This document shows, piece by piece, positions 15,814 through 22,862 of a stretch of DNA of 64,000 bases (position 1 is its first letter; each line of letters opens with the position of its first letter). A model generated the notes under the pieces. That model worked only from the letters and a program-made list of their open reading frames with translations, ran no database searches and had not been told where the DNA came from. The translations under genes were made by a program, and so were the position numbers. Origin of the DNA: Treponema sp. (lineage in GTDB: Bacteria; Spirochaetota; Spirochaetia; Treponematales; Treponemataceae); NCBI GenBank assembly GCA_004554075.1, contig SFOB01000003.1, positions 114,875 to 178,874 on the forward strand, written 5' to 3'.

Positions 15814-17196
15814 TTGAAGCCTCAAAATATTACTGCAGAAGAGCAGTATAACAAAATGGTAAATACGCCGGTTTCCCGTTTGATTACGGGGCTGGCAATT
15901 CCTACAGTAATTTCTATGCTGGTAACTTCCATATACAATATGGCAGATACCTTTTTTGTATCACACATAAATACACAGGCAAGTGCAGCAGTTGGAATTG
16001 TATTTCCGGTTATGTCGATTATTCAGGCCTGCGGATTTACCCTTGGTATGGGTGGTGGAAGTCTTGTTTCTGTAAGACTTGGGCAAAAGCGGAATGATGA
16101 AGCAAATCAGATTGCGTCTACGGCTTTTTTTACCGCGATTGCTATTGGTGCTCTGATTACTATTTTAGGAAATATTTTTGCAAATCAGTTTTTAAGTCTG
16201 GTTGGTGCTTCGGAAACTATTCTTCCTTATGCACGTGACTATGCCCGTTATATCTTCTGGGGGGCTCCGATTATGTGTGCTTCCTTTGTTTTGAACAACG
16301 TTCTGCGCTCTGAGGGAAAGGCCTTCTTTTCTATGATTGCCCTGACCAGTGGTGGGCTGATTAATATTGCTCTGGATCCTCTTTTTATTTATGGTCTGGG
16401 TCTTGGAATCAGCGGGGCGGCTATTGCAACTCTTGTAAGCCAGAGCATTTCATTCTTAATTTTACTCAGCTGGTTTTTGCGCGGTAAAGCTGTCTGCCGC
16501 ATGAACATAAAATATTACAAGCCTACAGGCCAGATTCTTGGAAAGACAGTTACAACAGGACTTCCTTCTCTTGCCCGCCAGGGACTTTCAAGTCTTGCGA
16601 CAATTCTGCTGAATACTGCTGCCATTAAATATGGAGATGCGGCAGTTGCGGCAATGGCAATCTGCGGAAAGATTGTCTGGTTTGTTGGTTCTTTGATGAT
16701 TGGTATTGGTCAGGGCTTTAGTCCTGTAAGCGGTTACAACTATGGTGCAAAACGCTACGACCGCGTAAAGCAGGCTTACTTTTTTATGCTTAAAACCGGC
16801 GTTATCATAATGACTTCTTTTGGAATTGTGATTTTCATTTTTGCCAATCAGATTATGCAGGGCTTTATAAAAGACGAAGCTGCAGTTGCAGTGGGCGTTG
16901 TTGCCTTGCGCTGGCAGATTTCTTTTATTCCATTCCTTCCTTTGATTGTTGGAACAAATATGCTGATGCAGTCTACAAGGCACATTAAGGCTGCAACCTT
17001 CCTTTCAATGAACCGTAACGGAGTATATTTTATTCCGGCTGTTTTGATTCTTCCAAGAGTTTTCGGACTTTTTGGTGTAGAAATTACCCAGCTGGTTGCA
17101 GATATTTTTAGTGCAATTACCGCTATTCCGTATCTTATTCATATGTTCAGAAAGCTGGATAAAAAGCAACCGGTTGCCGTAGAAAGAGTAGAATGA
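15814..17196 (+). CDS. MATE family multidrug/toxin exporter
   Basis: A 460-residue inner-membrane protein with about 12 hydrophobic helices in two homologous halves, as expected for cation-coupled MATE exporters. The opening segment VSRLITGLAIPTVISMLVTSIYNMADTFFVS is the usual first helix pair, and the second half repeats it from about residue 240 (GLPSLARQGLSSLATILLN). The best start is TTG at 15814, preceded by GGGAGAA; an ATG 14 codons later is an alternative. It is one of three MATE genes in this window, not closely related in sequence to each other. Its last codons contain the GCAACCGGTTGCC palindrome that may serve the following xylB gene. Substrate unknown. Confidence 0.93.
   Translation: MKPQNITAEEQYNKMVNTPVSRLITGLAIPTVISMLVTSIYNMADTFFVSHINTQASAAVGIVFPVMSIIQACGFTLGMGGGSLVSVRLGQKRNDEANQIASTAFFTAIAIGALITILGNIFANQFLSLVGASETILPYARDYARYIFWGAPIMCASFVLNNVLRSEGKAFFSMIALTSGGLINIALDPLFIYGLGLGISGAAIATLVSQSISFLILLSWFLRGKAVCRMNIKYYKPTGQILGKTVTTGLPSLARQGLSSLATILLNTAAIKYGDAAVAAMAICGKIVWFVGSLMIGIGQGFSPVSGYNYGAKRYDRVKQAYFFMLKTGVIIMTSFGIVIFIFANQIMQGFIKDEAAVAVGVVALRWQISFIPFLPLIVGTNMLMQSTRHIKAATFLSMNRNGVYFIPAVLILPRVFGLFGVEITQLVADIFSAITAIPYLIHMFRKLDKKQPVAVERVE
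17166..17178. promoter_or_regulatory. Candidate LacI-type operator upstream of xylB
   Basis: GCAACCGGTTGC is a perfect 12-base palindrome with a central CCGG; GCAACCGGTTGCC is shared base for base with 33265-33277, between GH10 and the fucose-isomerase unit. It lies about 25 bases before the xylB -10 box, although inside the end of the MATE coding sequence. Confidence 0.5.
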
Positions 17197-17202
17197 TATT
17201 GT

Positions 17203-17208
17203 TATAAT
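17203..17208 (+). promoter_or_regulatory. -10 box of xylB
   Basis: TATAAT placed 37 bases before the TTG start of xylB, leaving room for a leader with an AAGGAG ribosome binding site. There is no good -35 box at the usual spacing, which fits a regulated promoter. Confidence 0.5.
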
Positions 17209-17245
17209 ATTAATAGGTTAGAAACCAAAGAAAAGGAGTATAAAA

Positions 17246-18730
17246 TTGAAAACTGTTGCAGGAATTGACCTTGGTACACAGAGTATGAAGGTTGTAATTT
17301 ACGACTACGAGAAGAAAGAGATTATCGAAAAAGCAAGCTGCCCTATGGAATTGATTTCTGAGGCAGACGGAACACGCGAGCAGAAGGCTGAATGGTTCGA
17401 TAAGGGACTTGAAGTTTGTTTTGGAAAGCTTTCTGCAGAAAACAAGAAGACTATTGAAGCAATTGGTGTTTCTGGTCAGCAGCATGGTTTTGTTCCGCTC
17501 GATAAGGACGGCAAGGCTTTGTACAATATTAAACTCTGGTGCGATACTGCAACTACAGAACAGTGTGCTTACATTACTAAGAAAGCAGGCGGCGATAAAA
17601 AGGTTGTAAAACTTCTTGGAAACCTTATGCTTCCAGGTTTTACTGCTCCAAAAATTCTCTGGCTCAAGAACAACAAACCAGAGGCTTTTGCTGCTCTCAA
17701 ATATATTATGCTTCCACACGACTATCTCAACTGGAAGTTGACCGGCGAATATGTAATGGAATATGGTGATGCTTCTGGTACTGCCTTGTTCGATTCTGCA
17801 AACCGCTGCTGGTCTAAAAAGATTTGTGATATTATTGATCCAAAATTGCTTGGACTCCTTCCAAACCTTATTGAACCAAGCGCTCCAGCCGGAAAGGTAA
17901 ATGCAGCAGCTGCTGCCGCTTATGGAATTCCTGAAGGAATCCCTGTTTCTGCTGGTGGTGGAGACAACATGATGGGTGCTGTTGGAACAGGTACTGTAGC
18001 AGACGGCTTCCTTACAATGTCTATGGGAACTTCTGGTACTCTTTACGGTTACTCAGACAAGCCAATCGCAGATCCTGCAAACGGACTTTCTGGCTTCTGT
18101 TCTTCAACAGGTGGATGGCTCCCACTTCTTTGTACGATGAACTGTACAGTTGCAACAGAGTTTGTACGCGGCCTCTTTAATCTTGAAGTAAAAGATCTTG
18201 ATGGCGAAGCTTCTAAGGCTCCTTGCGGATCTGAAGGTGTTCTTGTTATGCCATTCTTCAATGGTGAGCGAACTCCAAACCTTCCAAACGGACGCGCAAG
18301 CATTACAGGTTTGACATCAGCTAATACTAACCGTGCAAACATTGCTCGTGCCAGCCTCGAGTCGGCAGTATTTGCAATGCGAGGTGGATTGGATGCATTC
18401 CGCAAACTCGGCTTCCAGCCAAAGGAAATCCGCCTTATTGGTGGTGGTTCAAAGTCTCCTCTCTGGCGCCAGATTGCAGCAGATGTAATGAACCTTCCAA
18501 TCCGTGTTCCAGCATTGGATGAAGCAGCTGCCCTCGGTGGTGCAGTTCAGGCTCTCTGGTGCCTCAAGAACATGAACGGCAAGTGCGACATCGCTGAACT
18601 CTGCGCAGAGCACATCAAACTCGACGAATCAAAGAGCGCCGAGCCAATTCCTGCAAACGTTGCCGCTTATGATAAGGCATATGCTGAATATAACAAGGTT
18701 CTGAATCAGGTTGCTCCATTGTATGTGTAA
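17246..18730 (+). CDS. xylB: Xylulokinase
   Basis: A 494-residue FGGY-family sugar kinase that converts D-xylulose to xylulose 5-phosphate, the entry into the pentose phosphate pathway. The N-terminal ATPase fold opens with GIDLGTQSMK (residues 6-15); SGQQHGFVPLD near residue 73 is the substrate motif diagnostic of xylulokinases; GGGDNMMGAVG near 236-246 holds the catalytic Asp; GTSGTLYG and IGGGSKSPLWRQ form the C-terminal nucleotide site. Start TTG at 17246 is fixed by AAGGAG eight bases upstream. No xylose isomerase (xylA) is present in the window. With GH10 and GH120 it forms a dispersed xylan-to-pentose route, and shares a palindromic motif with the GH10 region. Confidence 0.94.
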   Translation: MKTVAGIDLGTQSMKVVIYDYEKKEIIEKASCPMELISEADGTREQKAEWFDKGLEVCFGKLSAENKKTIEAIGVSGQQHGFVPLDKDGKALYNIKLWCDTATTEQCAYITKKAGGDKKVVKLLGNLMLPGFTAPKILWLKNNKPEAFAALKYIMLPHDYLNWKLTGEYVMEYGDASGTALFDSANRCWSKKICDIIDPKLLGLLPNLIEPSAPAGKVNAAAAAAYGIPEGIPVSAGGGDNMMGAVGTGTVADGFLTMSMGTSGTLYGYSDKPIADPANGLSGFCSSTGGWLPLLCTMNCTVATEFVRGLFNLEVKDLDGEASKAPCGSEGVLVMPFFNGERTPNLPNGRASITGLTSANTNRANIARASLESAVFAMRGGLDAFRKLGFQPKEIRLIGGGSKSPLWRQIAADVMNLPIRVPALDEAAALGGAVQALWCLKNMNGKCDIAELCAEHIKLDESKSAEPIPANVAAYDKAYAEYNKVLNQVAPLYV

Positions 18731-18737
18731 CATAAAT

Positions 18738-18814
18738 TGTCATTGTCGGGCTTGACCCGACAATCTATACTGTTCAGTGATGTAAAGATTCCCCGGTCAA
18801 GCCTGGGAATGACA
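18738..18814. repeat. Family A repeat, two copies in inverted orientation
   Basis: First copy has core GTCGGGCTTGACCCGAC, followed 20 bases later by AGATTCCCCGGTCAAGCCTG ... AATGACAT, the same element reversed. Confidence 0.8.
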
Positions 18815-18829
18815 TCTTGAGCAAATAAA

Positions 18830-18948
18830 TAAGGCTTCTCGCCGTCCGGCCCTGCGCCAGTCGGCTTGAACTTCCATCCCGTAGAAGCTTAGCTCCGGGG
18901 TGATTACATATACCGTCCCGCGTGACACTTAGTGTTGCGCGGGATTTT
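18830..18948 (+). ncRNA. Possible structured small RNA with its own terminator
   Basis: GGCTTCT at about 18832 can pair with AGAAGCT at about 18889; inside lie nested pairings GCCG/CGGC and GGC/GCC. The segment ends with a hairpin CCCGCG-TG-ACAC / GTGT-TG-CGCGGG and eight T, a standard intrinsic terminator on the plus strand. No gene follows within range, so it is not a leader. I cannot assign it to a known RNA family, and no promoter is evident; it may instead be a further dispersed repeat plus the xylB terminator. Confidence 0.3.
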
Positions 18949-18949
18949 T
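18915..18949 (+). terminator. Rho-independent terminator
   Basis: CCCGCG...CGCGGG stem with inner ACAC/GTGT pairing, followed by eight T. It could end the xylB transcript or a small RNA encoded just upstream. Confidence 0.75.
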
Positions 18950-18959
18950 TTTGCAACCT

Positions 18960-19242
18960 AACTTGAGGTCAAAAATTTTGACTTCAAGTTTGATTTTCTT
19001 GTTTTAAGATCGAAATTTTCAAAAAAATGCATATAAAATCAATAAAAAATTGATTTTATATGCACGACTCTTGGAAATTCTGGGATTTGCAGCGAGATAA
19101 TGCGAGTTAGAAACAATGGTTTTATGAATTTTACGGATAAAATGGGTTAAAGGAGCTGGTTTTATCCGTGTTTTTTAATTGAGAAGGGTGTTTATGAGTT
19201 TTTTGTGCATATAATTTAATGATTAATGTTATTTTATATGCA
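18960..19242. repeat. Cluster of four near-perfect inverted repeats
   Basis: 18960-18990: 15-base arms AACTTGAGGTCAAAA with one mismatch and a single central base. 19028-19064: TGCATATAAAATCAAT, 16-base perfect arms around AAAAA. 19133-19169: ACGGATAAAA, 10-base perfect arms with a 17-base loop, then six T. 19206-19242: TGCATATAA arms around a 19-base centre. The second and fourth share TGCATATAA. They might be operators, hairpins of an untranslated RNA or remnants of a mobile element. Confidence 0.7.
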
Positions 19243-19348
19243 TTTTAGATCAAATTTTATGCGTTTGAGGCAAAATAACGCGGTCAGGGGCGTTACGGGG
19301 GCTGGGGATTGCTCCCCCTCCTTGTAATTCTTGTATTTCTTGTGGAAA

Positions 19349-20020
19349 TTATTTCACATTCCTCAAATGCCGGTCGTCATTCAAAAGTTCAAGCACTGGC
19401 ATTGCGAGGCTACCGGGGGTTTTGTCGAAGCGGAGGACGCTTATGCCGGTGTGGGAAAAATGGCAAAGGGCGCACATGTAGGGGAAGGTCTGGTTCAGGG
19501 TGCGGGCGAGAAAGGCGGATGAGGCTCCACCGTGGCAGAAGATAGCTAGAGTTTTCTGCTGGTCGTCTGACCGCTTGTTTCGGTAATAGAGGCCTTCGCG
19601 CACATAGCCTAAGTCTGCCAGCCACTTGTCTGTTTCTTCGCCAATTTTGTCTGCGTCGATTGTGCCGAAGTTTCCTTTGTAAACCGGATATTCACGCCAA
19701 CTTTCACTTTGCAGGTTCTGGCCGGCAAGCATCAAATCGTCGGCGCCTTTCCAGGGATGCCATTTGTCGTCGTAAAGTTCTCCTTCGCGGCCGTAACGAA
19801 TCTCGCGGATAAAATCCAGAATGCGGATGTCTTTTATGCCTGAGGCTTTTGAAAAATACTCGGCGGTTTCCATCGCCCTTCCCTGAGGAGAAGAAAAAAT
19901 TTCATCTATCCCTTCGCTCAAGAGGCGTTGGGCTGCTGCTGCGGCCTGCTTGTGGCCAAGTGCTGTAAGGCAGTCTTTTTCGTAATTCGGGTTGCCGTGT
20001 CTAACAAGTATAATTCTCAT
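19349..20020 (-). CDS. Histidine phosphatase superfamily protein
   Basis: A 223-residue cytoplasmic protein of the phosphoglycerate-mutase-like histidine phosphatases. The catalytic RHG motif is at residues 7-9 (ILVRHGNPNYEKDCLTALGHKQA), the second Arg lies in SSPQGRAMETAEYF (about 44-57) and the second catalytic His is in IFCHGGASSAFLARTL (about 163-178). Such proteins remove phosphate from varied small molecules; the substrate here is unknown. The Eis-like acetyltransferase gene ends 26 bases upstream on the same strand, so the two are probably co-transcribed. The 3' end borders a family B repeat. Confidence 0.9.
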   Translation of the reverse strand: MRIILVRHGNPNYEKDCLTALGHKQAAAAAQRLLSEGIDEIFSSPQGRAMETAEYFSKASGIKDIRILDFIREIRYGREGELYDDKWHPWKGADDLMLAGQNLQSESWREYPVYKGNFGTIDADKIGEETDKWLADLGYVREGLYYRNKRSDDQQKTLAIFCHGGASSAFLARTLNQTFPYMCALCHFSHTGISVLRFDKTPGSLAMPVLELLNDDRHLRNVK

Positions 20021-20046
20021 AATATTCCTTAAAGCTCTTCTTAGTT

Positions 20047-21273
20047 TTAGAAGCTTTCTGTTATTAAAATTGGTTTTTCTATAAACACTCGTCGAAGCAT
20101 CTCTTCATTGCTGTTGATTTTTACATCAGACCTTAAGGCAGCTTCATCCAGATTTGTACAACCAACTGCAAGCTGGCTCAGAGCGCGGATATCAAGTTCT
20201 ATATCAGGCTTACTAACGTTAGTTAGTCCGGCGCCAGCCCCTGCATCCATGCCCACCAGCACTTCAACCTTATCCGCCATTACTCTAAGAGTCAGATTAT
20301 TTTCTTCTATTAAATCATCTTCTACTTTAATTGTAAAATCGCAATCAGCTGGTTTCCGGATAACTTCAAAAAGCTTCAAAACATTCATTACCCTGACCAT
20401 GAAATGCTGGCAGGCATGCTTTTCTATTTCATAGGCATTAGGCGCATGTATAATTTTGAGCAGGTCTAAGCCTTTTGGAAGGGGCAGCACAATAGAACCA
20501 TAATCAGCAGAAAAGCGTGAAAGGAAATTCAAAATAGAATTAAAGCCGGCACGACAGGTCCAGGCACATTCTTCAACCTTGAAAACTGCTGCTTGTGGAT
20601 TAAACTCATCTTTGAAAATAAGGTAGGCCACCGGCTGATCGCCAAGCGTAAAGATATAGGAGAATTTGCGGTCAATGTATTCCTTTTCAAATTGCAAATG
20701 CTCCTTCATCATTTCTTCTGTTCGAAGAGCAGATAAATTAAAGCTCGGGGCAAACTGATTGTAAACAGTCAGAAAATCTTTAACATCATCTTCAGCCTGC
20801 CATCTGCGAACCTCGCACTTTTCTTCTGTGGCTAACGAATGGTAGTCTTTGAGAACATTAGGATGCATTTTATATTCATTTCTAAAAGGCACAACCTCAT
20901 AACCAAACTTTCTGTAAAACTTATGATTAAAAGGATAAAGGGCAGAAAGCACCTCTCCATTTTTATAAGCCTCTAAAAGCAGGGCCTTAAAAATCTCTCG
21001 AATTGCACCGGTCTCTCTGTATTCAGGGTAAGTTGCAACGCCGCCAATTCCGCCTGCTTTTACAGCTTTTCCATCCAGGTTAAAATCATAATGGTTATTT
21101 ATTATGCGGGCCATCAGCTTGCCATCATCATCAAAAGCACCCCAGTCTTCCTGGCTTTCTGCTTCCTGTTTCTGGCGTTCATTTTCAATATTATCAACCC
21201 TCTGGTGAAAGCAATATACAAAAAGCTTATGGGCTTCAAAGCGTTCTTTTCCTTCAAGTTTTTTAATTGTCAT
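20047..21273 (-). CDS. Eis-like GNAT acetyltransferase with SCP2 domain
   Basis: A 408-residue protein with the three-part Eis-family layout: an N-terminal GNAT domain with the acetyl-CoA loop around VKAGGIGGVATYPEYRETGAIREI (residues 73-96), a second GNAT-like domain and a C-terminal sterol-carrier-like (SCP2) domain. The C-terminal carboxylate commonly used in catalysis fits the terminal Phe of ITESF. Eis of Mycobacterium acetylates aminoglycosides and other amines at several positions; most homologues lack a known substrate. The start is preceded by AGGAG. It probably forms an operon with the histidine phosphatase and diverges from a MATE exporter. Confidence 0.88.
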   Translation of the reverse strand: MTIKKLEGKERFEAHKLFVYCFHQRVDNIENERQKQEAESQEDWGAFDDDGKLMARIINNHYDFNLDGKAVKAGGIGGVATYPEYRETGAIREIFKALLLEAYKNGEVLSALYPFNHKFYRKFGYEVVPFRNEYKMHPNVLKDYHSLATEEKCEVRRWQAEDDVKDFLTVYNQFAPSFNLSALRTEEMMKEHLQFEKEYIDRKFSYIFTLGDQPVAYLIFKDEFNPQAAVFKVEECAWTCRAGFNSILNFLSRFSADYGSIVLPLPKGLDLLKIIHAPNAYEIEKHACQHFMVRVMNVLKLFEVIRKPADCDFTIKVEDDLIEENNLTLRVMADKVEVLVGMDAGAGAGLTNVSKPDIELDIRALSQLAVGCTNLDEAALRSDVKINSNEEMLRRVFIEKPILITESF

Positions 21274-21310
21274 TTTTTTTCTCCTATTTGGTACTATATT
21301 TTACTATATC

Positions 21311-21339
21311 TTTACATTTATTTATATATTCAGTTAAAT
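21311..21339 (+). promoter_or_regulatory. Possible promoter close to a MATE start codon
   Basis: TTTACA (21311-21316), 17-base spacer, TTAAAT (21334-21339), nine bases before the ATG at 21349. The -10 box is imperfect. No Shine-Dalgarno sequence is visible. Confidence 0.4.
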
Positions 21340-21348
21340 AGTCGCATT

Positions 21349-22698
21349 ATGGATAATACAGAAAACAAAATGGGCATAATGCCCGTTGGCAAGCTTTTGG
21401 TTCAGATTTCGCTGCCAATGATGATTTCGATGCTGGTTCAGGCACTCTACAACATTGTAGACAGCATCTTTGTTGCACAGATTTCGGAAAATGCACTTAC
21501 TGCAGTTTCTCTTGCATTCCCTATTCAGAATCTTATGATTTCTACTTCGGTTGGTACTGGTGTTGGTGTGAATGCTCTTCTTTCACGCCGTCTTGGTGAA
21601 CAGAACGAAAAGGGTGTTACAGACAGCGCCCTCAACGGTATCTTCCTTTATACAATAACTATGATTGTATTTGCGGTTCTTGGACTTTTCCTGCCACGCT
21701 GGTATTTTGAAAGTCAGACTAACAATCCTGAAATTATTGAATACGGTGTACAATATCTTTCTATATGTATGATTGTTTGCTTTGGTCTTTACGGTGCAAT
21801 TCTTTTTGAGCGTCTTCTGCAGTCTACAGGTCGCACTGTTCTTTCTATGATTTCTCAGCTGGCTGGTGCAATCACAAATATAATTTTTGACCCTCTCTTG
21901 ATTTTCGGACTCCTTGGCTTCCCGAAATTGGGAATTGCCGGAGCTGCATGGGCAACAGTTTTTGGTCAGATTGTTGGATTTGTGATTTCTCTTTCTTTGA
22001 ATCTTACAAAAAATAAGGAAATCAAATTTAAGTTCAAGGGCTTCCGTCCTCACCTTCAGACAATCGGAAACATCTACAAGGTTGGTGTGCCTTCGATTCT
22101 TTTGGGTTCCATCGGTTCGGTTTTGACTTACCTCATCAACCTGATTCTCGGTGCCTTTACAATGACTGCCGTTGCGGTTTACGGAGTTTACTTTAAGCTG
22201 CAGAGCTTTATCTTTATGCCTGTATTCGGTCTTAACAATGGTATTGTTCCAATTGTTGCCTACAATTACGGTGCTAAGCGCAAAGACAGAATCATGCGTT
22301 CTATCAAGCTTTGCGCCATTGCCGCAGTTATGATTATGGTTGCCGGTCTTTTGATTTTTGAGCTTTTCCCTCGCCAGCTGCTTGCTATGTTTAATGCCAG
22401 CGAGGAAATGTACGCAATTGGAGTGCCAGCCCTTCGCCGCATAGCAATCCACTTCCCGGTTGCGGCTGTTTGTATCACTTTGATTTCTGTTTTCCAGGCG
22501 CTCGGAAAGGGTTTGATGAGTATGATTGTTTCTTTCGTTCGTCAGGTGATTGTTCTGCTTCCTGCAGCTTATCTTCTTTCTCTTACTGGTGATGTAAACA
22601 ATATCTGGTGGTCATTCATCATTGCAGAGGGTGCTTCTGTGATTGCCAGTCTTATTGGGATGAAGATTACTTACGATAAGGAATTGAAGAATCTCTAA
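21349..22698 (+). CDS. MATE family multidrug/toxin exporter
   Basis: A 449-residue, 12-helix inner-membrane exporter. PVGKLLVQISLPMMISMLVQALYNIVDSIFVAQI at the N terminus and FGLNNGIVPIVAYNYGAKRKDR near residue 300 are typical of the NorM/DinF-type MATE proteins that extrude drugs or metabolites against sodium or proton flow. The ATG at 21349 is chosen because the conserved domain begins ten residues later and a promoter-like sequence lies immediately before it; an open frame extends farther upstream but runs through the intergenic region and opposite the acetyltransferase gene. Monocistronic. It is followed by family A repeats. Substrate unknown. Confidence 0.92.
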   Translation: MDNTENKMGIMPVGKLLVQISLPMMISMLVQALYNIVDSIFVAQISENALTAVSLAFPIQNLMISTSVGTGVGVNALLSRRLGEQNEKGVTDSALNGIFLYTITMIVFAVLGLFLPRWYFESQTNNPEIIEYGVQYLSICMIVCFGLYGAILFERLLQSTGRTVLSMISQLAGAITNIIFDPLLIFGLLGFPKLGIAGAAWATVFGQIVGFVISLSLNLTKNKEIKFKFKGFRPHLQTIGNIYKVGVPSILLGSIGSVLTYLINLILGAFTMTAVAVYGVYFKLQSFIFMPVFGLNNGIVPIVAYNYGAKRKDRIMRSIKLCAIAAVMIMVAGLLIFELFPRQLLAMFNASEEMYAIGVPALRRIAIHFPVAAVCITLISVFQALGKGLMSMIVSFVRQVIVLLPAAYLLSLTGDVNNIWWSFIIAEGASVIASLIGMKITYDKELKNL

Positions 22699-22699
22699 A

Positions 22700-22780
22700 A
22701 TAGATCCTCGGGTCAAGTCCTGCGATGTTTGCGAAGCAAACTCGGTCAAGGATGACAATGTTGCGCCCGAGGATGACAGC
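22700..22780. repeat. Family A repeat with a nested second repeat
   Basis: GATCCTCGGGTCAAG and its partner CGCCCGAGGATGACA enclose a short palindrome GTTTGCGAAGCAAAC with CGGTCAAGGATGACA. The element looks interrupted by another repeat. Confidence 0.65.
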
Positions 22781-22800
22781 CCTTTATTAACAATCTTTTT

Positions 22801-22830
22801 TTGACAAATTCATACATTCCGGGTTACAAT
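22801..22830 (+). promoter_or_regulatory. Sigma-70-type promoter of the chemoreceptor gene
   Basis: TTGACA (22801-22806), 18-base spacer, TACAAT (22825-22830), with the ATG 32 bases downstream behind a GGAGAAGAG ribosome binding site. Confidence 0.65.
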
Positions 22831-22862
22831 TTTCTTTACAGTTAAAGTTGTGGAGAAGAGAT

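Larger units (their letters stand above)
18731..19348. other. Non-coding stretch of about 620 bases, rich in inverted repeats
   Basis: No credible gene. It contains, in order: two inverted family A repeat copies (18738-18814), a G/C-rich structured segment with a terminator (18830-18948), four separate A/T-rich inverted repeats (18960-19242) and a family B fragment (about 19288-19320). Open frames here are translations of the repeats. Confidence 0.7.

Noticed and set aside
18774..18956. A 60-codon minus-strand frame after xylB.
   Set aside because: It translates the family A repeat (ending SFPGLTGES) and the G/C-rich structured segment; there is no ribosome binding site or domain.
20212..20228. 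ACTAACGTTAGT palindrome, similar to a stretch near 60342.
   Set aside because: Both lie well inside coding sequences far from gene starts, and the similarity is short, so chance is the simplest explanation.
21091..21348. An 86-codon upstream extension of the second MATE gene.
   Set aside because: It lies opposite the acetyltransferase gene and passes the promoter-like sequence; the conserved domain starts just after the ATG at 21349.
21583..22452. A long minus-strand reading frame (289 codons) opposite a MATE gene.
   Set aside because: Its product is low in hydrophobic residues, rich in Asn, Lys and Arg, has no domain and lies wholly opposite a well-supported exporter gene. It is an antisense shadow of codon bias. 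The same holds for the 265-codon frame at 56448-57245.
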